From NCBI GenBank assembly GCA_937958365.1, contig CALFEW010000373.1:1-7410 (forward strand): a stretch of 7,410 nucleotides of DNA, in the 5' to 3' direction. Shown here piece by piece: positions 4,516 to 7,410 of this stretch. A program made the translations under genes and the position numbers. Source of the stretch: an uncultured Chloroflexota bacterium. Lineage in GTDB: Bacteria; Chloroflexota; Anaerolineae; Promineifilales; Promineifilaceae. Every line of letters begins with the position of its first letter. Within the stretch, counting starts at the first letter, position 1. Below the pieces are notes generated by a model. The model was given only the letters and a program-made list of their open reading frames with translations, was not told the origin of the DNA and did not search any database.

Positions 4516-7392
4516 CTTTCCATCCGGGTGTCCCAACGAACTGATCATCCGCGCCGCGCTGCCCAAGACGGCCAGGCAGATAGACACCTCGAACAAAAAG
4601 GAGGTGCTGATATGAAAACCAGCCGGCAAAAAATGCCACCCGGCCGTAAAATCGTAGTTGCCCAAAAAACTGCCAGTCAGAACGGCCGCCAGACTGCCCG
4701 TAACAATTGCCAGCAGCACCCCGGCCCCGACAAAGGTCGTGGCCCGCAGCCAGGGCAGGCGGCGGCGGGTCTCCTCGTAGCCAAAAACCACGTACCACAG
4801 CGCCACCGCCAGGCTGATGATCACCCCGGCGGTGAAGCCATCGCCCGGCTGATCATGGCCGTACATCATGTGGGTAATCCCGATCATCATCGCCACCGGC
4901 AGGGCGACGTACGCCGGGGCGCGCACAAACGCGGAGGTCCGCAGGCCGCCGACCCCGAAAGAGAGCGGTGATGGGGAAACGGCCGTCACCTTCCCCCCAT
5001 TCTCGCGCCGATTGTCGCCGTGCTTTTGGGTGGCATATAGCAGCAAGGTATAAATGCCCAGCCCGGCCATGCCAAACACGCTAATCTCCAGCAGCGTGTC
5101 CAACGCCCGAAAATCTACGACAATCGCACCCACAATGTCCGTCGCGCCGGTGAGCGCCTTGGCGTTGGCGGCGTAATAGGGCGTCACCTGGCTGATGCGG
5201 GGCTTGTCCAACAACGCGCTGAGCGTCAGCAGCATGACCAGCAGGCCAATAGCGCCGGCCACAACCACATCCCGCGTAATAGACCAGCGCGAATACTGCA
5301 AAATAGCGGCCACTTCTTGCGCTTTGCGGCGCTGGCGGCGCGGCAGCCGGGTCAACGCCAGGACCAAAATGACCACCGACAAAATGTCTACCACGATCTG
5401 CACCAGGGCGACGTCCGGGGCCGGTTCCAGGACAAACAGTAAAGCCATGCTCAATCCGGCCGCGCCAAACGCTAACACCGCGTGGAAATCCCGCACCAAA
5501 ATCACAGACATAAGCGAGGCGGCCACCACCAGAAGCAGCGCAAACAACCGCAGCACAACCAGTTCGCCGCTAAAATCCAGGCTGGGCCAGGAGCCAGGGG
5601 CAATGATTCGCAGGCTTTGCCCGCCCATGCCCAAAACCAGCAGCACCGTGGCGGTGAGCATGATGAGGAGATACGGCCGTAACCGCCCCTGCTGCAACCG
5701 CGTCGCCCAATAACCACCCTTGTCAATCGCGGCCAGCACCCAGGCATACAGGCTGTTAAAGGAAAGCTGCGGCAAAATCACCGCCAGCCATGCCCGCACC
5801 TGATTCCGCCGCAGGAAAATGACCATACCCAGCGAAATCGCCACCAGCGACAGCAATAATTCCACCGTCAGGCCGTGAAACAGCACAGTGGAAACCTTCA
5901 CTTTCGCGCCAAAAGCCGCCGCCGCCGCCCCCGCCAGGAAGGTGGCCTCGTCCTTCGGGCCGGGCAGCACACTGAGAATCAGCGATAGCACGGCCGGTAC
6001 GGCGGGCGCTAACCACATCGGCCAGGGCGCTTCATGGGCGTGAACGGCCGTATCCTTCGGCCGGCCCATAAACGTTTCCCAAATAAACAAACCGGCCTGC
6101 GCCAGCATCAACGAACCGGCCAGCACACTGGCCCAACGAATAAGCCCGGCCACCACCGGTGGCATGTTGGTGATGGTAACGAGCAAGGTCTCTTTCGCCA
6201 GGAAGCCAAACATCGGCGGCAGCCCGGCCATCGAAAGCGCCGCCAGCACGCCCACGGCAAACGTGTAAGGCATTGCCTTATGTAAACCACCCAACCGGCG
6301 AATGTCCCGCGTGCCCGCCTCATGGTCCACGATACCGGCCACCAAAAAGAGCGCACTCTTGTAAAAAGCGTGAGCCACCACGCCGATTACCAGCGCCTTA
6401 TACGCCTCCGGCACGTCCTGGCCGATGAGCATCACCAACACACCCAACTGGCTGATGGTGGAATAGGCCAGCAGCGCCTTCAGATCGTTTTGTTTCAGGC
6501 CCAGGTAAGCGCCCACCAGCATGGTGATGCCGCCAAAAATCGTCAGCAGCCAGAACCAGGCGTCGGTGAAACCCAGGGCGGGATTCATGCGGGCCATCAG
6601 GTAGATACCGGCCTTAACCATCGTCGCTGAATGCAGGTAGGCGCTGGCCGGTGTGGGCGCGCTCATGGCTCCTGGCAGCCAGATGTGGGCGGGCCACTGG
6701 GCGCTCTTGGTGAACGCGCCAAAGGCCACCAGCGCCAACATCACCAGATAAAAATCATGGCTGCGCAATACGTCGCCGCTGCTGAGGATGGTGGCGAAGT
6801 CCGTGCCACCGGCGGCGTGGCTGACAAACAGCAGCCCGGCCAATAAGGCGATGCCGCCGCCGCCGGTGATGAACAACGCCCGAAATGCGCCATAACGCGC
6901 CTCTTCATATTGGTATTTGTAGGCCACCAACAGGTAAGAGAGGATGCTGGTCCCTTCCCAGAAGATGAACAGCGTCAGCACGTCGCCGGCCGTGACGACG
7001 CCCAACATAGAGACCATGAAGAGCAGCAAATAGGTGAGGAAGCGCCACGCGCCCTGATCGCCTTTGAAGTATTGGCCGGTATAAACGACGACCAGCGCGC
7101 CAATGAATGTGACCAACAGGCCAAACAAGACGCTCAGGCTGTCTACATAGAAGCCGAGGCTTAAATCAAGGGAAGGCAGCCAGGTCCACTGCCAGGTGAA
7201 AATAAGACCTTCGTTGACTTGGGGGACACGCAGCGCCAGCAAGACAACGGCCGTTAACGGGGCCAACGCCAGCAGCCAACTCAGCCGGGTGATGGAAAGC
7301 CGGTGATTCAGGGCCGGCAGGCCAAAAGCAGCGGCTATCAGCGCAGCCGCGCCAATGATGAGGAGTGGCAAAAAAATTGCTGAATCAGTCAT
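4504..7392 (-). CDS. mrpA: Mrp antiporter fused subunits A and B (PhaAB-type)
   Basis: This 962-residue membrane protein fuses MrpA to MrpB. Residues 1 to about 480 form a NuoL-like antiporter module, with Glu146 (FWEGTSILSY), Lys229 and His236 (TKSAQWPAHIWLP), His254 and Lys260 (YLHSATMVKAG), Lys305 (NDLKALLAYSTISQLG), His341 and Lys345 (HAFYKSALFL), and Lys400 (GFLAKE). Residues of about 610-685 resemble the MrpA C-terminal (MbhD-like) domain, motif APDVALVQIVVDILS with Asp669, where MrpA usually has Glu. Residues of about 750-787 are the MbhE-like segment VDFRALDTLLEISVFG with Glu769. A polar linker (about 788-823) leads to the MrpB domain (about 825-950), containing GHDQPGDGF at 845-853. 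The ATG at 7390-7392 has no visible Shine-Dalgarno, but the hydrophobic first helix begins right there. Related fusions are known from Sinorhizobium-type Mrp operons. It should exchange cytosolic Na+ for protons. Confidence 0.96.
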   Translation of the reverse strand: MTDSAIFLPLLIIGAAALIAAAFGLPALNHRLSITRLSWLLALAPLTAVVLLALRVPQVNEGLIFTWQWTWLPSLDLSLGFYVDSLSVLFGLLVTFIGALVVVYTGQYFKGDQGAWRFLTYLLLFMVSMLGVVTAGDVLTLFIFWEGTSILSYLLVAYKYQYEEARYGAFRALFITGGGGIALLAGLLFVSHAAGGTDFATILSSGDVLRSHDFYLVMLALVAFGAFTKSAQWPAHIWLPGAMSAPTPASAYLHSATMVKAGIYLMARMNPALGFTDAWFWLLTIFGGITMLVGAYLGLKQNDLKALLAYSTISQLGVLVMLIGQDVPEAYKALVIGVVAHAFYKSALFLVAGIVDHEAGTRDIRRLGGLHKAMPYTFAVGVLAALSMAGLPPMFGFLAKETLLVTITNMPPVVAGLIRWASVLAGSLMLAQAGLFIWETFMGRPKDTAVHAHEAPWPMWLAPAVPAVLSLILSVLPGPKDEATFLAGAAAAAFGAKVKVSTVLFHGLTVELLLSLVAISLGMVIFLRRNQVRAWLAVILPQLSFNSLYAWVLAAIDKGGYWATRLQQGRLRPYLLIMLTATVLLVLGMGGQSLRIIAPGSWPSLDFSGELVVLRLFALLLVVAASLMSVILVRDFHAVLAFGAAGLSMALLFVLEPAPDVALVQIVVDILSVVILVLALTRLPRRQRRKAQEVAAILQYSRWSITRDVVVAGAIGLLVMLLTLSALLDKPRISQVTPYYAANAKALTGATDIVGAIVVDFRALDTLLEISVFGMAGLGIYTLLLYATQKHGDNRRENGGKVTAVSPSPLSFGVGGLRTSAFVRAPAYVALPVAMMIGITHMMYGHDQPGDGFTAGVIISLAVALWYVVFGYEETRRRLPWLRATTFVGAGVLLAIVTGSLAAVLTGSFLGNYDFTAGWHFLPAGFHISTSFLFEVSICLAVLGSAARMISSLGHPDGKEGD

Positions 7393-7410
7393 GCGTGATT
7401 ATGGGTGTAA

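Larger units (their letters stand above)
188..7255. repeat. Dispersed palindrome ACGGCCGT / AACGGCCGTT, 15 copies
   Basis: The eight-base palindrome ACGGCCGT starts at 189, 548, 1667, 2114, 2375, 2927, 3310, 3419, 3583, 3950, 4204, 4979, 5673, 6044 and 7247. Eight copies extend to AACGGCCGTT (starts 188, 547, 1666, 3309, 3582, 3949, 4203, 7246), and 1665-1676 extends to 12 bases. By my hand estimate a random sequence of this size and composition would hold about 0.1-0.2 copies of the 8-mer. All copies lie inside genes. Near-misses with one changed end base also occur, for example near 4129, 4640 and 4682. This entry spans the first to last copy and is not a continuous element. Confidence 0.9.

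Noticed and set aside
5914..5936. GCC-repeat microsatellite within mrpA
   Set aside because: It encodes a short poly-alanine stretch between domains, common in GC-rich genes; there is no sign of frameshift or variability.

Overview
The window is one compact minus-strand operon read from right (7392) to left (5). It encodes a complete six-subunit Mrp-type (CPA3) multisubunit cation/proton antiporter, followed by a flavin-dependent alpha-hydroxy-acid oxidase and a small single-pass membrane protein. In transcription order the genes are mrpA-mrpB fusion (962 aa), mrpC (110 aa), mrpD (about 496 aa), mrpE (160 aa), mrpF (92 aa), mrpG (108 aa), a glycolate/L-lactate oxidase homologue (357 aa) and an unrecognised 72-aa membrane protein. 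There is no gene-free stretch above 300 bases; the longest gap is about 80 bases. I see no tRNA, rRNA, CRISPR array, IS element or integrase. The operon promoter must lie right of the window, since only 18 bases precede the first start codon.

The Mrp subunits assemble in the cytoplasmic membrane into a proton-driven antiporter exporting Na+ (in some lineages also K+ or Li+), used for pH and salt homeostasis. All six polypeptides carry their family signatures. The fused A-B arrangement is the one known from Sinorhizobium PhaAB-type operons. The oxidase starts directly after the mrpG stop codon with a strong Shine-Dalgarno inside mrpG, so it is very likely translated with the antiporter. That is an unusual partner for Mrp.

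Two layers of structure are not explained by the genes. First, the palindrome ACGGCCGT occurs 15 times, 8 of them as the full 10-mer AACGGCCGTT, where roughly 0.1-0.2 copies are expected. All copies lie inside coding sequence, 11 read Thr-Ala-Val and 4 Arg-Pro, and none is in the third frame. This resembles the HIP1 phenomenon of cyanobacteria. Second, three of the four long intercistronic gaps (A-C, C-D, E-F) contain short tandem repeats with an exact 7-base period, each with a different heptamer, like the STRR heptanucleotide repeats of filamentous cyanobacteria. The A-C repeat also forms a G-rich transcript segment that fits a G-quadruplex pattern.

Organism: a moderately GC-rich bacterium with good Shine-Dalgarno sites. 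The HIP1-like palindrome, heptamer repeats and gene content would suit an uncultured filamentous lineage, perhaps Chloroflexota (Anaerolineae/Ardenticatenia-like). I base that on general impression, not on a search, and hold it with low confidence. I find no evidence of a wholly new defence or mobile system; the novelty is in the operon composition and the repeat layers.
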